A stretch of 64,000 nt of DNA. Source: Paenibacillus massiliensis subsp. panacisoli DSM 21345 (GTDB lineage Bacteria > Bacillota > Bacilli > Paenibacillales > Paenibacillaceae). The notes beneath the pieces are model-generated. The model saw only the letters and a list, made by a program, of their open reading frames with translations, was not told the DNA's origin and searched no databases. Positions 25,081 to 33,741 of this stretch are shown here, one piece after another (positions within the stretch are counted from its first letter, which is position 1; every line of letters begins with the position of its first letter). Location: positions 1 to 64,000 of the forward strand of contig NZ_KE384535.1 of assembly GCF_000426545.1 (NCBI RefSeq), read 5' to 3'. The position numbers and the translations under genes are program-made.

Positions 25081-25611
25081 ATGATGCCTATTGAGACATC
25101 TAGATTAATCATTCGTGACCTCGTCATCGAGGATTGGAGAGATGTGCATTCATATGCGTCTAATCCTGAAGTAACTGAATTTATGCTTTGGGGACCAAAC
25201 AACGAAGCCGAAACAAAATCATATGTGAACCAACAACTTGAAAAGCAACGAACAAATGACCGAACCGATTTTGAATTCGCCGTAATACTGAAAGATACCA
25301 ATCAATTCATAGGTGGATGCGGAATGTATATTAAAGAGCTAAACGCTGAAATCGGTTATTGCTTTCATCCAGATTACTGGGGAAATGGGTATGCAAGTGA
25401 GGCATCAAAAGCGCTTTTAAAGTTGGCATTTGAAAAATTCAAAGTGCATAGAGTGTATGCAACATGTCGTCCTGGTAATATTGGTTCAGCGAAGGTGTTA
25501 ACTAAAATTGGAATGAAAAAAGAAGGCCATTTAAGAGAACATATATGGGCTAAAGGGAAGTTTCATGATTCCTATTTATTTTCGATATTAGAGAGTGATT
25601 ATAAAGCGTGA
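25081..25611 (+). CDS. GNAT acetyltransferase, RimJ/RimL type
   Basis: A 176-aa N-acetyltransferase. It opens ETSRLIIRDLVIEDWRDVHSYASNPEV, the typical RimJ/RimL start, has the acetyl-CoA loop region IGYCFHPDYWGNGYASEASKALL and the C-terminal VHRVYATCRPGNIGSAKVLTKIGMKKEGHLRE. The substrate is either a protein N-terminus or a small molecule. GGAGGATCT precedes ATG 25081 (a second ATG follows). First of a run of small accessory genes on the plus strand up to 30.6 kb. Confidence 0.88.
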   Translation: MMPIETSRLIIRDLVIEDWRDVHSYASNPEVTEFMLWGPNNEAETKSYVNQQLEKQRTNDRTDFEFAVILKDTNQFIGGCGMYIKELNAEIGYCFHPDYWGNGYASEASKALLKLAFEKFKVHRVYATCRPGNIGSAKVLTKIGMKKEGHLREHIWAKGKFHDSYLFSILESDYKA

Positions 25612-25651
25612 TATGCAATCAGTTACAATATCCAAACAGGAGCTTCTATCC

Positions 25652-25960
25652 ATGAAAGCTTATATAAGATATCCTCTAAATATGAAGTTAATGATTAGCA
25701 TGTCAATTCTGGCTGTATTATGCATGTTCAATGTGTATACAGCTACTAACAGGACCTATAAGTTTCTTTTTTTAACAATTATTATGATCTGTCTGCTTAT
25801 TAATATCATAGCTGCTGCAAGGAGATTTCTTAAACCCAGACTATTATTTCACCATAGTGAAGTTTTGATTATTAATCATAATCAAATAGCAGCTAACGAT
25901 ATAAGGCGGATCTATATTCAAAGCGATTGCTTAATCGGAATAATGGGCAAAGAACAATAA
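25652..25960 (+). CDS. Small two-helix membrane protein
   Basis: A 102-aa protein with two transmembrane segments (LMISMSILAVLCMFNVYTA and FLFLTIIMICLLINIIAAA), followed by a basic loop and a ~40-residue cytosolic tail (LLFHHSEVLIINHNQIAANDIRRIYI) that resembles the short PH-like tail of DUF-type membrane proteins. AGGAG lies 9 nt before ATG 25652; the frame is open further upstream into the GNAT gene, which is unlikely to be coding. Function unknown. Confidence 0.55.
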   Translation: MKAYIRYPLNMKLMISMSILAVLCMFNVYTATNRTYKFLFLTIIMICLLINIIAAARRFLKPRLLFHHSEVLIINHNQIAANDIRRIYIQSDCLIGIMGKEQ

Positions 25961-26047
25961 CATTGAGCTCAGCCATACAACATTTTTGAAATGGCTCTAA
26001 GGAAAGGAAAGTTATAAGTGATTGTGGCATATATAGGAGGGTGAGCA

Positions 26048-26578
26048 ATGTTAGATCATCAAGAAATTTTGCCAATTATAAGAAGATTCGAAGAGAATGA
26101 GTTAGCGTATTCACTAGGTGGAAGTGGGATGTTATATTATTTAGGTTTAACCGATGCAGTAAATGATTGGGACTTAATAGTTGATTGTCCGAAGAATCTA
26201 TTGCTTAAAGCTATAGACGGATATGATTGGATAGAGCTGGAAAGTGGAGACTACCCTTTTGCGAGTAAATACAGAATACATATTACTTCGTTAAGAATAG
26301 ATATCATTGGTGGTTTTGCTTTTCATACTGGAAGCGAGCTCATTCAGTTACCTGTATCTCATGTTGTAAATAGATCATGGAGTGGAATAAAGGTATCCAG
26401 CCCTGAAATCTGGTATGTAGCCTATCATTTGATGGGAAGAGTAGAAAAATCCAATTTAATCTTAAATCACCTACAGGCATATAGAGACATTGTGGATAAA
26501 CATTTAATAAGAAACTTGTTGAGGAATAAGGGGCTGAATCCTGAGATTCGAGAAGAACTTAGTAATTTGGTTCAATAA
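26048..26578 (+). CDS. Nucleotidyltransferase-fold protein
   Basis: A 176-aa protein. The N-terminal part has the nucleotidyltransferase pattern YSLGGSGMLYYLG followed by DWDLIVDCP (two acidic residues spaced as in metal-binding DxD), and later LRIDIIGGF supplies a possible third Asp. The C-terminal helices (SPEIWYVAYHLMGRVEKSNLILNHLQAYRDIV) resemble those of the MNT/lincosamide-nucleotidyltransferase group. RBS AGGAGGGTGAGCA before ATG 26048. It could modify a small molecule or act in a toxin-antitoxin-like manner; no partner gene is adjacent. Confidence 0.65.
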   Translation: MLDHQEILPIIRRFEENELAYSLGGSGMLYYLGLTDAVNDWDLIVDCPKNLLLKAIDGYDWIELESGDYPFASKYRIHITSLRIDIIGGFAFHTGSELIQLPVSHVVNRSWSGIKVSSPEIWYVAYHLMGRVEKSNLILNHLQAYRDIVDKHLIRNLLRNKGLNPEIREELSNLVQ

Positions 26579-26595
26579 TGCTGCCAATAAGTCGG

Positions 26596-26712
26596 GAATC
26601 CTCGGGTGTTCTTGGTCTGTTGGAGGTTCGATTTATCGAAAGCGCTTCATCATACTTTTTTTGCCAAAGATGGATTTGGTGAATACAATAGTATTAGACA
26701 AAAGACCGAGAG
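26596..26712 (+). repeat. Possible decayed attC-like element
   Basis: At 26689-26712 the sequence GGTGAATACAATAGTATTA resembles the right arm of elements 1 and 2, and a small stem CCAAA / TTTGG stands directly before it, just as the ACCCAG / CTGGGT stem does in element 3. No matching left arm is evident, so this is at most a degenerate copy. Confidence 0.3.
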
Positions 26713-26752
26713 CATTCTAATAAACATAAAATGAAATGAAGGAGGAGAGAGT

Positions 26753-27331
26753 ATGACATTGATCGGATTTGTAAGACATGGCGTAACCGATTGGAACTAT
26801 GAATACAGAGCACAGGGACACACGGATATACCTTTAAATGATGAGGGACGAAGACAAGCTGAATTGCTAGCTAAGAGGATGGAGAACGAGGAGTGGGATT
26901 ACATCTATTCAAGTGACTTATCACGAGCGCTCGAAACAGCACAAATGATGGGAAGAATTAAGAACATTGAAGTAAAAACCGACCCGCGATTAAGAGAAAT
27001 GAACGGTGGACTGATTGAGGGAACCACTGAACAAGAAAGAGTTAATAAGTGGGGTTACGGCTGGTCTAAGCTAGATCTCGGCATAGAACCAAACGATGAG
27101 ATCGTCGCAAGAGGAATGAAATGCATCATGGATATTTGTGAAAGACATCCCGACAAAAAAGTATTGATCATAAGTCATGCAGCCCTAATCGGACGGACCT
27201 TGAAGAAACTAATTCCGCATGTGGATACAGAGGTTCATCTCGACAATACATCGGTAACCATTTTAAATAAATCGCAAGTTAGATGGGATTGTGCACTATA
27301 CAATTGTACTATTCACTTAACCGCCAAATAA
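26753..27331 (+). CDS. Histidine phosphatase family protein
   Basis: A 192-aa phosphoglycerate-mutase-like phosphatase. The RHG motif FVRHGVTDWN holds the catalytic His10; YSSDLSRALETAQ and MNGGLIEGTT supply the Arg and Glu; LIISHAALIG the second His. Substrates of such YhfR/PhoE-type enzymes vary (phospho-sugars, nucleotides, cobalamin precursors). RBS AAGGAGGAGA precedes ATG 26753. Stands alone in the accessory cluster; a second, broken family member lies at 28172. Confidence 0.9.
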   Translation: MTLIGFVRHGVTDWNYEYRAQGHTDIPLNDEGRRQAELLAKRMENEEWDYIYSSDLSRALETAQMMGRIKNIEVKTDPRLREMNGGLIEGTTEQERVNKWGYGWSKLDLGIEPNDEIVARGMKCIMDICERHPDKKVLIISHAALIGRTLKKLIPHVDTEVHLDNTSVTILNKSQVRWDCALYNCTIHLTAK

Positions 27332-27460
27332 CATGAAACATATCCGAGAAGGTAATCCATCGACTAACTTTACATTTACATAGAAGGCTATCGTCACTTG
27401 GTCAATAGATTGGGGCAGTTGCCAAAAGGATTAATTTCAAGAAAAGAGGCATAACAAGAT

Positions 27461-27910
27461 ATGATAACAGGTAGAGTCAGGGAAATTCAAACGAATGATT
27501 ATCATGATATTTATTTGCTGAATCAAGACTTCAATCCTAATTTGGGGCTATTTTCCGAAGAGAGAGTAAAAGAGAAAATTGAAATTATATGTAACAGAAC
27601 GCAAGATATCATTTTTGTGTATGAACACAACGACGAGGTAATAGGATATATTCATGGAAATCCCTATGAATTGCTATTTTCCGATTCGCTAATTAATATA
27701 TTGGGGTTTGTCGTGAAAGAAAGATTCAGAAATCTTGGGATTGGTAGCAGGTTAATAGATCGTCTTGAAGAATGGGCGAAAGACAACGGGTATGCTGGAA
27801 TAAAACTGCTATCTCATCCAAGTCGAAAAAGTGCCCACAGATTTTATGAAAATCGCGGGTATGTATTCACGAAGGACCAAATGAATTTTATAAAGAGCTG
27901 GAATGTATAA
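27461..27910 (+). CDS. GNAT acetyltransferase
   Basis: A 149-aa single-domain N-acetyltransferase. Visible: the N-terminal REIQTNDYHDIYLLNQDFNP, central beta4 strand INILGFVVKERFRNLGIGSRLIDRLEEWAKDNGY (acetyl-CoA-binding R/QxxGxG/A as RNLGIG) and the closing SAHRFYENRGYV. Small acetyltransferases of this kind modify antibiotics, polyamines or proteins; the target is unknown. RBS is weak (AAGAGGC). Confidence 0.88.
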   Translation: MITGRVREIQTNDYHDIYLLNQDFNPNLGLFSEERVKEKIEIICNRTQDIIFVYEHNDEVIGYIHGNPYELLFSDSLINILGFVVKERFRNLGIGSRLIDRLEEWAKDNGYAGIKLLSHPSRKSAHRFYENRGYVFTKDQMNFIKSWNV

Positions 27911-27972
27911 TCACCATTCGATAACGGCTCAGTCGGGCAGAAGAATTTTGGGTTAGCAAGAGAGATCATTCA

Positions 27973-28122
27973 TACCCGGTACGCGAGGTGTTGATAAAAG
28001 TAACAGAGAAACTAGGAATGAAGCTAGAAGGAAGACTTCGGAAATGCCGATTCTACAATGATGAATATTATGATTCAATCCGGATGGGAGTCTTAAGAGA
28101 AGAATGGGAGGACATGAAATAG
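27973..28122 (+). pseudogene. C-terminal remnant of a RimJ/RimL-type GNAT gene
   Basis: A 49-codon open stretch without a start reads VLIKVTEKLGMKLEGRLRKC and YNDEYYDSIRMGVLREEWE, the standard last third of RimJ/RimL-type acetyltransferases. The N-terminal two thirds are missing. Confidence 0.7.
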
Positions 28123-28171
28123 AAAGTATTTGTTGGTGATACTAGGAGATTTCAAAAAAAGGATGAGAACT

Positions 28172-28345
28172 ATGACGACCTTTTATCTTATTCGTCATGG
28201 TGAACCAGATTGGGAGATTAATGAGAGGTATAAGCTTAAGGGGCATGGCAGGGATCTAGTTCCTTTAACTCAACTTGGAATTCAGCAAGTCCAAAAGGCT
28301 TCCAAGGATGAAAGACTTCAGAATGCTCAATTAATACTTTCATGA
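28172..28345 (+). pseudogene. N-terminal remnant of a histidine phosphatase gene
   Basis: ATG 28172 follows AAGGATGAG and gives TTFYLIRHGEPDWEINERYK, a clear RHG phosphatase start, then LVPLTQLGIQQVQKAS; the frame stops after LILS, where the family continues SPYTRALQTA. The remaining ~130 codons are gone. Confidence 0.75.
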
Positions 28346-28477
28346 TAAAAGCACGAATAGATGGAGTCATTAATAAATATTTGAACTATGACCGCATGCA
28401 CACATTATCGAATACAGGAATAGAGAGTAATCACGGGACATTCTGTGTACAGTAGCTTCTTGAGGTGAACAATAGGA

Positions 28478-28837
28478 ATAAGAAAAAAATACAAACGCAA
28501 GATCATACGCTCCAATAGATTATTCTATTGGTATGTTGAACCGGATATGGATGACGAAGGGATCATCAAATTACATATTGTATCAGAGAATAAGAAGCTT
28601 CTAGTCACCTACGAGGTAGGACAGTATAGCATTAAGAACAAAACGCCCATCATTGTGATTATAGGAGAAGAATTTGTAGGCTGCGAGAAAGACTACATAG
28701 GGTGGAGGAGAGTATTAGCACCGACATGGAATGATGAAATAATCACTCCCAAGTTAATCGGTGAAATCATTGATTGGTGCCTACTGGAAGATAAAGAAAT
28801 ACAAATCGTTAACTGGGAGGGTGAAATCATAGGGTAG
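28478..28837 (+). CDS. Hypothetical protein with a non-ATG start
   Basis: The coding-like frame is open from 28469 and starts most plausibly at ATA 28478, 9 nt after GAGGTGA; the protein would begin RKKYKRKIIRSNRLFYWYVEP. The first ATG (28547) lies inside this clearly coding stretch and has no ribosome binding site. The ~119-aa product is soluble, with a strand-rich centre (IIKLHIVSENKKLLVTYEVG; TPIIVIIGEEFVG) and an acidic helical end. Family unknown. If ATA is not used, the gene has lost its start through an ATG-to-ATA change. Confidence 0.5.
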   Translation: MRKKYKRKIIRSNRLFYWYVEPDMDDEGIIKLHIVSENKKLLVTYEVGQYSIKNKTPIIVIIGEEFVGCEKDYIGWRRVLAPTWNDEIITPKLIGEIIDWCLLEDKEIQIVNWEGEIIG

Positions 28838-28880
28838 TTCTTAGATCAGCAATCCTTTTCAATTTCGAAGGAGGGTTAAG

Positions 28881-29744
28881 ATGAGCAGTTCAAACAATAT
28901 CGTTTCATGGTGGAACAGCATTGCAGACCTTGAAGAAAATGATGTGGATGACGAACTAATCAATAGAATGCTGCGTTGGAAAGAGATTAGGCACAACCTT
29001 GATGGTGTCAAGACAATATTAGACATCGGTGGAGCCACAGGGGCATTTTCAATTCCATTAGCAAGGGAGGGATTTGATGTTACACATGTGGATATTTCTC
29101 CGAATATGTTAGATGCTGCAAGAGAGCATGCGAAGGGATTAACAAACATTCATTTCATCGAAGCGGATGCCAGTGACCTGTTTATGTTTAAAGATAGACA
29201 ATTTGATCTTGTGTTGAATATGGATGGCGCAATTTCTTTTTCTGGACATAAAGCGGGCAAGGTTATTAGTGAAAGCTGCCGAGTATCGAATGGAAAATTA
29301 CTCATTACCGTCTCGAATAAATCGTGTATGATAGCTACTTGGATGAATTATAGCCTAAAGTCTTTCAATAAAATGTCTCCTGCGGTATACGAAATGTTTG
29401 AAAACGGATATTGGAGTAAAGAGCAATTTGAAGAGAATGCAGACATGTTATGCACAATCCCAATGTTTAAAGCCTACACTACAGACGAGCTTGAACATGA
29501 GCTGACAATGAATGGAATGAGCGTTACGTTTTCAAGGAGTATTGGAACTCTCTCTCATTTATTTCTTATGCATTTGCGGAATAGCGAATCCAAAATAAAT
29601 CAATTGCGTGGCGAAATTTTAAATGAATTCATTGAATTATGTGACAGATATGATAAAGAAGTGATGCCTAATGGACCAGGGTCGTTTAGAAGATCGGGAA
29701 TAATTGCTCTGGCAGAAATCAAGAAAGCTAAGGGATGTCTGTAA
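28881..29744 (+). CDS. Class I SAM-dependent methyltransferase
   Basis: A 287-aa methyltransferase. Motif I is ILDIGGATGAFSIPLA (residues ~46-61), followed by the acidic end of strand 2 in VTHVDISPNML and motif II/post-I ADASDLFMFKDRQFDLVLNMDG. This is the ubiE/methyltransf_11/25 pattern. The C-terminal ~130 residues are helical and may form the acceptor pocket. GAAGGAGGG precedes ATG 28881. The substrate cannot be inferred; the following GNAT overlaps in the open frame only, its start being 37 bp after this stop. Confidence 0.88.
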   Translation: MSSSNNIVSWWNSIADLEENDVDDELINRMLRWKEIRHNLDGVKTILDIGGATGAFSIPLAREGFDVTHVDISPNMLDAAREHAKGLTNIHFIEADASDLFMFKDRQFDLVLNMDGAISFSGHKAGKVISESCRVSNGKLLITVSNKSCMIATWMNYSLKSFNKMSPAVYEMFENGYWSKEQFEENADMLCTIPMFKAYTTDELEHELTMNGMSVTFSRSIGTLSHLFLMHLRNSESKINQLRGEILNEFIELCDRYDKEVMPNGPGSFRRSGIIALAEIKKAKGCL

Positions 29745-29781
29745 TCAATACTCCACTACGAAGGAAATGGGAGACTCTGCG

Positions 29782-30195
29782 ATGAGAATTGATTTTGCGA
29801 TCGAATCAGATGATGAGTATATTTTGTTAAAAGACAAGCACATACATAAGTCGCTTATACGAACCAAAATCAATCAAAATGAAATTCTAATCATTAGAGA
29901 TGCTGATCAAGCAATAGGGTGGATGAGATACGGATTTTTTTGGGACAACACGCCATTCATGAATATGATATGGATTGATGAGGAGTACAGAGGAGCGGGG
30001 ATCGGTAAGAAAGTTGTCCAGTATTGGGAAGAGTTGATGAGCCAAAAAGGATTTGAGTTGGTTATGACCTCAACACAGTCCAATGAAGAAGCTCAACATT
30101 TTTATAGAAGACTTGGCTATAAAGATGCAGGTTGTTTACTGCTGGAGAATGAACCACTGGAAATAATACTGACCAAAAGTTTGACCAAGAATTGA
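29782..30195 (+). CDS. GNAT acetyltransferase
   Basis: A 137-aa N-acetyltransferase: IDFAIESDDEYILLKDKHI start, MNMIWIDEEYRGAGIGKKVVQYWEEL with the acetyl-CoA P-loop-like RGAGIG, and the usual SNEEAQHFYRRLGYKDAG near the end. ATG 29782 is preferred since GGGAG stands 8 nt upstream. Third intact GNAT in five kilobases. Confidence 0.88.
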   Translation: MRIDFAIESDDEYILLKDKHIHKSLIRTKINQNEILIIRDADQAIGWMRYGFFWDNTPFMNMIWIDEEYRGAGIGKKVVQYWEELMSQKGFELVMTSTQSNEEAQHFYRRLGYKDAGCLLLENEPLEIILTKSLTKN

Positions 30196-30313
30196 CGTTA
30201 GGTTAAATTACCTTTATTTGTATTTTTCGGTTCCAGTGGACAGGCAAAACGACTACTGGCTCTATTATCCGTGAGTTGCATACAAATTAACTAATAATGG
30301 GGAGGACTATTCA

Positions 30314-30625
30314 ATGAGCGCAAGAGAAGATCAGGTAAAATGGAGAACAAGAGAAATTAAACGAGGTCTGGCAGGATTCCAAGAATTTTACTGCGTTAAT
30401 GATGATCTGGTATATACGGATAGCTTCAATTCATTTAGTAATGATCTGTATATTTATAGGAACGAAGAGGATCGTTTTGTGTATCTTGTTGATAATGAAG
30501 ATGGCTCTGAGCACAGGGTGACGCTTGAGAATCTGAAGAAGATCATTGAGAATATCGCCAGACGAGAGATCAATGATAAATATGAATTAGAAGAATTAGA
30601 GAAGTACTTCAACACGATAGACTAA
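30314..30625 (+). CDS. Hypothetical protein
   Basis: A 103-aa soluble, charged protein with no recognisable domain: an aromatic stretch GFQEFYCVNDDLVYTDSFNSF, then YLVDNEDGSEHRVTLENLKKIIENIARREINDKYELEELEKYF, probably a helix pair. GGGGAGG lies before ATG 30314. Last gene of the plus-strand accessory cluster; it may be an immunity-type or regulator-like small protein, which cannot be decided here. Confidence 0.55.
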   Translation: MSAREDQVKWRTREIKRGLAGFQEFYCVNDDLVYTDSFNSFSNDLYIYRNEEDRFVYLVDNEDGSEHRVTLENLKKIIENIARREINDKYELEELEKYFNTID

Positions 30626-30626
30626 T

Positions 30627-30946
30627 GTGAAGTTGAAGTTTACATGTCTTGACGGATGACAGACCTGAGTGATGAGTGGGATGCCCAAACATGTGCCCTT
30701 CCATTCGATGAAAATCCAGCAGGGAACAGCATGCAACTGGTAGGAGGACGACAAACATAGATCAGCAACGCAACAAGTGGTCCAGCAAACGTAGAAGCAG
30801 CAACGCGCTAGGAGCCCATGGGTATCTGTCTCCATTGACTCCTATCGCGCTGCTGTTTTGTTTATTACGCTATGCAGGTACTTGTTCCCCTTCGAATTTG
30901 TCCATTATCCTATGACTGTCCGTTCGTGGACCTTACGAAGTACGTA
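30627..30946. other. Intergenic region, 320 bp
   Basis: Contains a 34-codon frame (30656-30760) without a clear ribosome binding site and the terminator at about 30796-30863; otherwise nothing recognisable. Confidence 0.4.
30796..30863 (+). terminator. Intrinsic terminator
   Basis: CAGCAACGCGCTAGGAG (30798-30814) pairs, with two small bulges, with CTCCTATCGCGCTGCTG (30839-30855), followed by TTTTGTTT. Confidence 0.8.
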
Positions 30947-33391
30947 TTAATACTGACGATGAATAATAAATCCGGCCAAGTGCTTCAGGAAGGGTACCTG
31001 TCTTGGCAATTCGCGTAAGGCCTCCATTGCCAGGCAGTAGTGTTCCCACATCTCTTGTCTCGCACCGTCCAGCCCAAGGACAGATACGAAGGTGGAGCGC
31101 TGATTGTCCGTGTCCTGACCGACAGGCTTACCCAGCAAATCCCCATCTCCTTCTACATCCAGCAGATCGTCCTTGATCTGATAGGCAATTCCTGCATGGT
31201 AGGCGAAGGTCCGTAGAACCTCGATCTCAGCTTCCTCCACTTGTGCCAGGATAGCGGGCATGACGAGTGCAGCTTCAAAAGCAATCCCTGTCTTGTAAAA
31301 GCACAGTGTATTTAACTGCTCCAGCGTTAATTGTTCGCCCTTGGAGTGCAGGTCCAGGCTCTGACCCATACAGATATCCTGAGCTTTACGTGAGGAATAA
31401 CGGATGAGCTGCAGCACAGGCTGTGCGCCAAAATGCTGTATACTTAAGGCCGCTTGTTCTTCTGTAGCCCGCTGCATCAGATAGATCCCGGTTAACTCGG
31501 CAGTGCCGCTGCCGTATAGCCGGTGCAGAGTAGGGCGCCCGCGACGGGTATCCGCATTGTCCTGTGAAGGCAGGTCGTCGAAGATCAGGGAGGCGGTGTG
31601 CATGTACTCCAGGGACCTGAGCAGCGGAGCTATCGCGGACGCATCCAATCCGTATTCGTGCACACCCATGACGGAAGCCAGAATGGGCCGCAGTAGCTTG
31701 CCATCCCCGTTCAGGCTGTAGTTCACGGTCTGCATCAAGAGCTCGGAGATAGGTGGCTCATCTGTAGACGAGGCCAACGGAAGCTTGCTGCGAATCTCTT
31801 CACGGGTCTGTTCTACTCTTTCCTGGAAGAGGTCCTGCTCCTCACGGTCGCGCTTCAACGACTCGACCATCTGGTCTCGCAGCAGCTTATCGAAGAAATC
31901 CACGTCGTCCGCACGGGAGACCAGCTCATGGACGTATTGGTGGAATTCAGCCGAGTCTGCGGTCCAGGGCTTCATCCACTCGTCATACTTGTCTGCACCG
32001 AGGCGCTCCTTGCGGCGTTTCAGACCGTTGATAGCCCGATCTAGGATAATCTCTCTCGTCTGCGGGTCTACTTTATATACCTTATGAATCAGATAGAAGA
32101 TAACGGCCCAATACAGCTCATAGGGATTGATCAGATCCGGACGGGCTTCATGGTGCTGCAAATAATACGTATACGGTGTTACCGCACCTGCCGCCATGTC
32201 ATCGAACGCATCCGCGAAATCGTCGGCCAATTGATTATAAAGACCATAATAGAAGGTGCGTAATTCGAAATCCTGATCCTCCGGTGCACTAAGGACAGAG
32301 CGCACAATTAATCTGGAGGAGGCTGCCTTAAGAATGATCGGAAGATATAGATCTTCATTGGAATAGTGAGCGTGTGACAGCTGCTTGATGCGATCCCGTT
32401 GCTGGGACTCAAAAAAAACATAGGCCTGCTCGAAGAACTTGATTCTCCGCTCCGGCTTCAGCTGCTGTCGGATATATTCGAATGCCTCGCTTAGCTCGGA
32501 GTGCACATAGCGGACCAGTTCAGCATTGGGGCCGTCCCATTGCTCAAGCTCAGGTACAGCTTCGGTCAATAATGCAGTGCGAATCATGTCTGAATAGCGT
32601 TCCTTCTCCGCCAGGCTCAGTACGGTAGAATCTAGCAAGTCATCAATAAATGGATAGGTGAGCCCATACGAGTAGCCGAGCCGGATCGCCTCATCCAGCC
32701 TGCGTGCTCGCTCCTCCGCCGGGGTGTTCTCGTCCAGTTCATCCAGCACATGCTGTACGACACCGATGATGATCTTGATCAGCTTCCGCTGGGCATGCTC
32801 TGCACTCAGTCCTTCCGGGATCATTACGGCCGCCCGCTTGATTTTATCCATGACCCAGATTACGGCGCGTTCGACGCCTTCCTTCTGTGACCAGCGATAC
32901 AGCGACGTCCAACTCAGGTCGTTAGCGAAGCTGCCTGTCTGATCCTTTTCCGGTCGCAGCAGAGTTTTCTTGATATCCGCTACAGTAGCCTCGATTCTAT
33001 GCTGGGTGCGGCTGTCTGTCAGATCCTTGCCCAGATCGCGCATGTACATGTACGAGACGCTTCGCTGCAGATATGCATCCAGCTTGCCCGCATGACGAAG
33101 CCACTGGATATACTCACGTGGCGAGCGTAATGAGGGCTTGGTGATCTGCGTCTTCAGGGTCTCGACTGTAGTAGTGATCGCTTTGCGACTCGGAAGGGAC
33201 CAGTTAAGCCACCCGGAGCGTGACGAAGAACCATGCACATGATCGGGCTGCCACTCCTCAAAATCCTGCGTAAGTGCCTGAATATATTCTTTAGTCATCA
33301 TCTGTTCATTCAATAATGTAAAGTAGTGCTTGGCTTGCTGTTCAGACTGCTGGTAGCATGCCTCTACTCGGTCCACAAATCCGTTGCTCAT
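30947..33391 (-). CDS. Two-domain isoprenoid synthase (N-terminal class I-like domain fused to a polyprenyl diphosphate synthase)
   Basis: About 814 aa (822 if the upstream ATG 33415 is used). The C-terminal ~270 residues are a trans-isoprenyl diphosphate synthase: GDGKLLRP, first Asp-rich motif FDDLPSQDN with the following RRG, then YKTG and second motif YQIKDDLLD. The N-terminal half is helical and has its own acidic motifs, YPFIDDLLDS (~254-263) and NQLADDFADAFDD (~394-406), suggesting a second, diverged class I fold. The order cyclase-like domain then prenyltransferase mirrors fungal chimeric terpene synthases. M9 (33391) is preferred as start because AGAGGGAT precedes it by a normal distance. 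Monocistronic; no mevalonate/MEP or carotenoid genes are near. Whether the N-terminal domain cyclises or only regulates is open. Confidence 0.75.
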   Translation of the reverse strand: MSNGFVDRVEACYQQSEQQAKHYFTLLNEQMMTKEYIQALTQDFEEWQPDHVHGSSSRSGWLNWSLPSRKAITTTVETLKTQITKPSLRSPREYIQWLRHAGKLDAYLQRSVSYMYMRDLGKDLTDSRTQHRIEATVADIKKTLLRPEKDQTGSFANDLSWTSLYRWSQKEGVERAVIWVMDKIKRAAVMIPEGLSAEHAQRKLIKIIIGVVQHVLDELDENTPAEERARRLDEAIRLGYSYGLTYPFIDDLLDSTVLSLAEKERYSDMIRTALLTEAVPELEQWDGPNAELVRYVHSELSEAFEYIRQQLKPERRIKFFEQAYVFFESQQRDRIKQLSHAHYSNEDLYLPIILKAASSRLIVRSVLSAPEDQDFELRTFYYGLYNQLADDFADAFDDMAAGAVTPYTYYLQHHEARPDLINPYELYWAVIFYLIHKVYKVDPQTREIILDRAINGLKRRKERLGADKYDEWMKPWTADSAEFHQYVHELVSRADDVDFFDKLLRDQMVESLKRDREEQDLFQERVEQTREEIRSKLPLASSTDEPPISELLMQTVNYSLNGDGKLLRPILASVMGVHEYGLDASAIAPLLRSLEYMHTASLIFDDLPSQDNADTRRGRPTLHRLYGSGTAELTGIYLMQRATEEQAALSIQHFGAQPVLQLIRYSSRKAQDICMGQSLDLHSKGEQLTLEQLNTLCFYKTGIAFEAALVMPAILAQVEEAEIEVLRTFAYHAGIAYQIKDDLLDVEGDGDLLGKPVGQDTDNQRSTFVSVLGLDGARQEMWEHYCLAMEALRELPRQVPFLKHLAGFIIHRQY

Positions 33392-33716
33392 AGGTAATCC
33401 CTCTGTTTCTGTCATTAGTCACATTTCGTAGATGATTGAATAATACGCACGATCCAAGGGATCGGTTGCTAAATGTTGCAGATTCCCGATGGACTTCATG
33501 ATCCTATATACATGCACATATTAAATTTACCGCTTAAATATCCTTATCATACTGAAAAGATTGCAGGAATGTGAATCATAATTTTATGAACGTGAGGATC
33601 TAAGCTTGGGGGGAGTAAATATAGAGAATTATGTAGATGAGGAATTATGTAGATGAGGATTATGTAGACGAGTACCGTGATCACTAGCATGTATGTATGC
33701 ATGATTTACTGCACAA

Positions 33717-33736
33717 AAAAAAGCCCCGAAGGGCTT
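33717..33736 (-). terminator. Intrinsic terminator
   Basis: On the minus strand AAGCCC-TTCG-GGGCTT is followed by a run of T, directly after the lipoprotein gene. Confidence 0.85.
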
Positions 33737-33741
33737 GGAGA

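Noticed and set aside
27332..27460. Attempted match to an attC-like element between phosphatase and GNAT
   Set aside because: A left-arm-like AAC-N4-CATTTACA is present, but there is no complementary right arm.
30656..30760. 34-codon ORF considered as a small peptide (RiPP-like) gene
   Set aside because: No good ribosome binding site, no leader/core pattern and no modification enzymes nearby.
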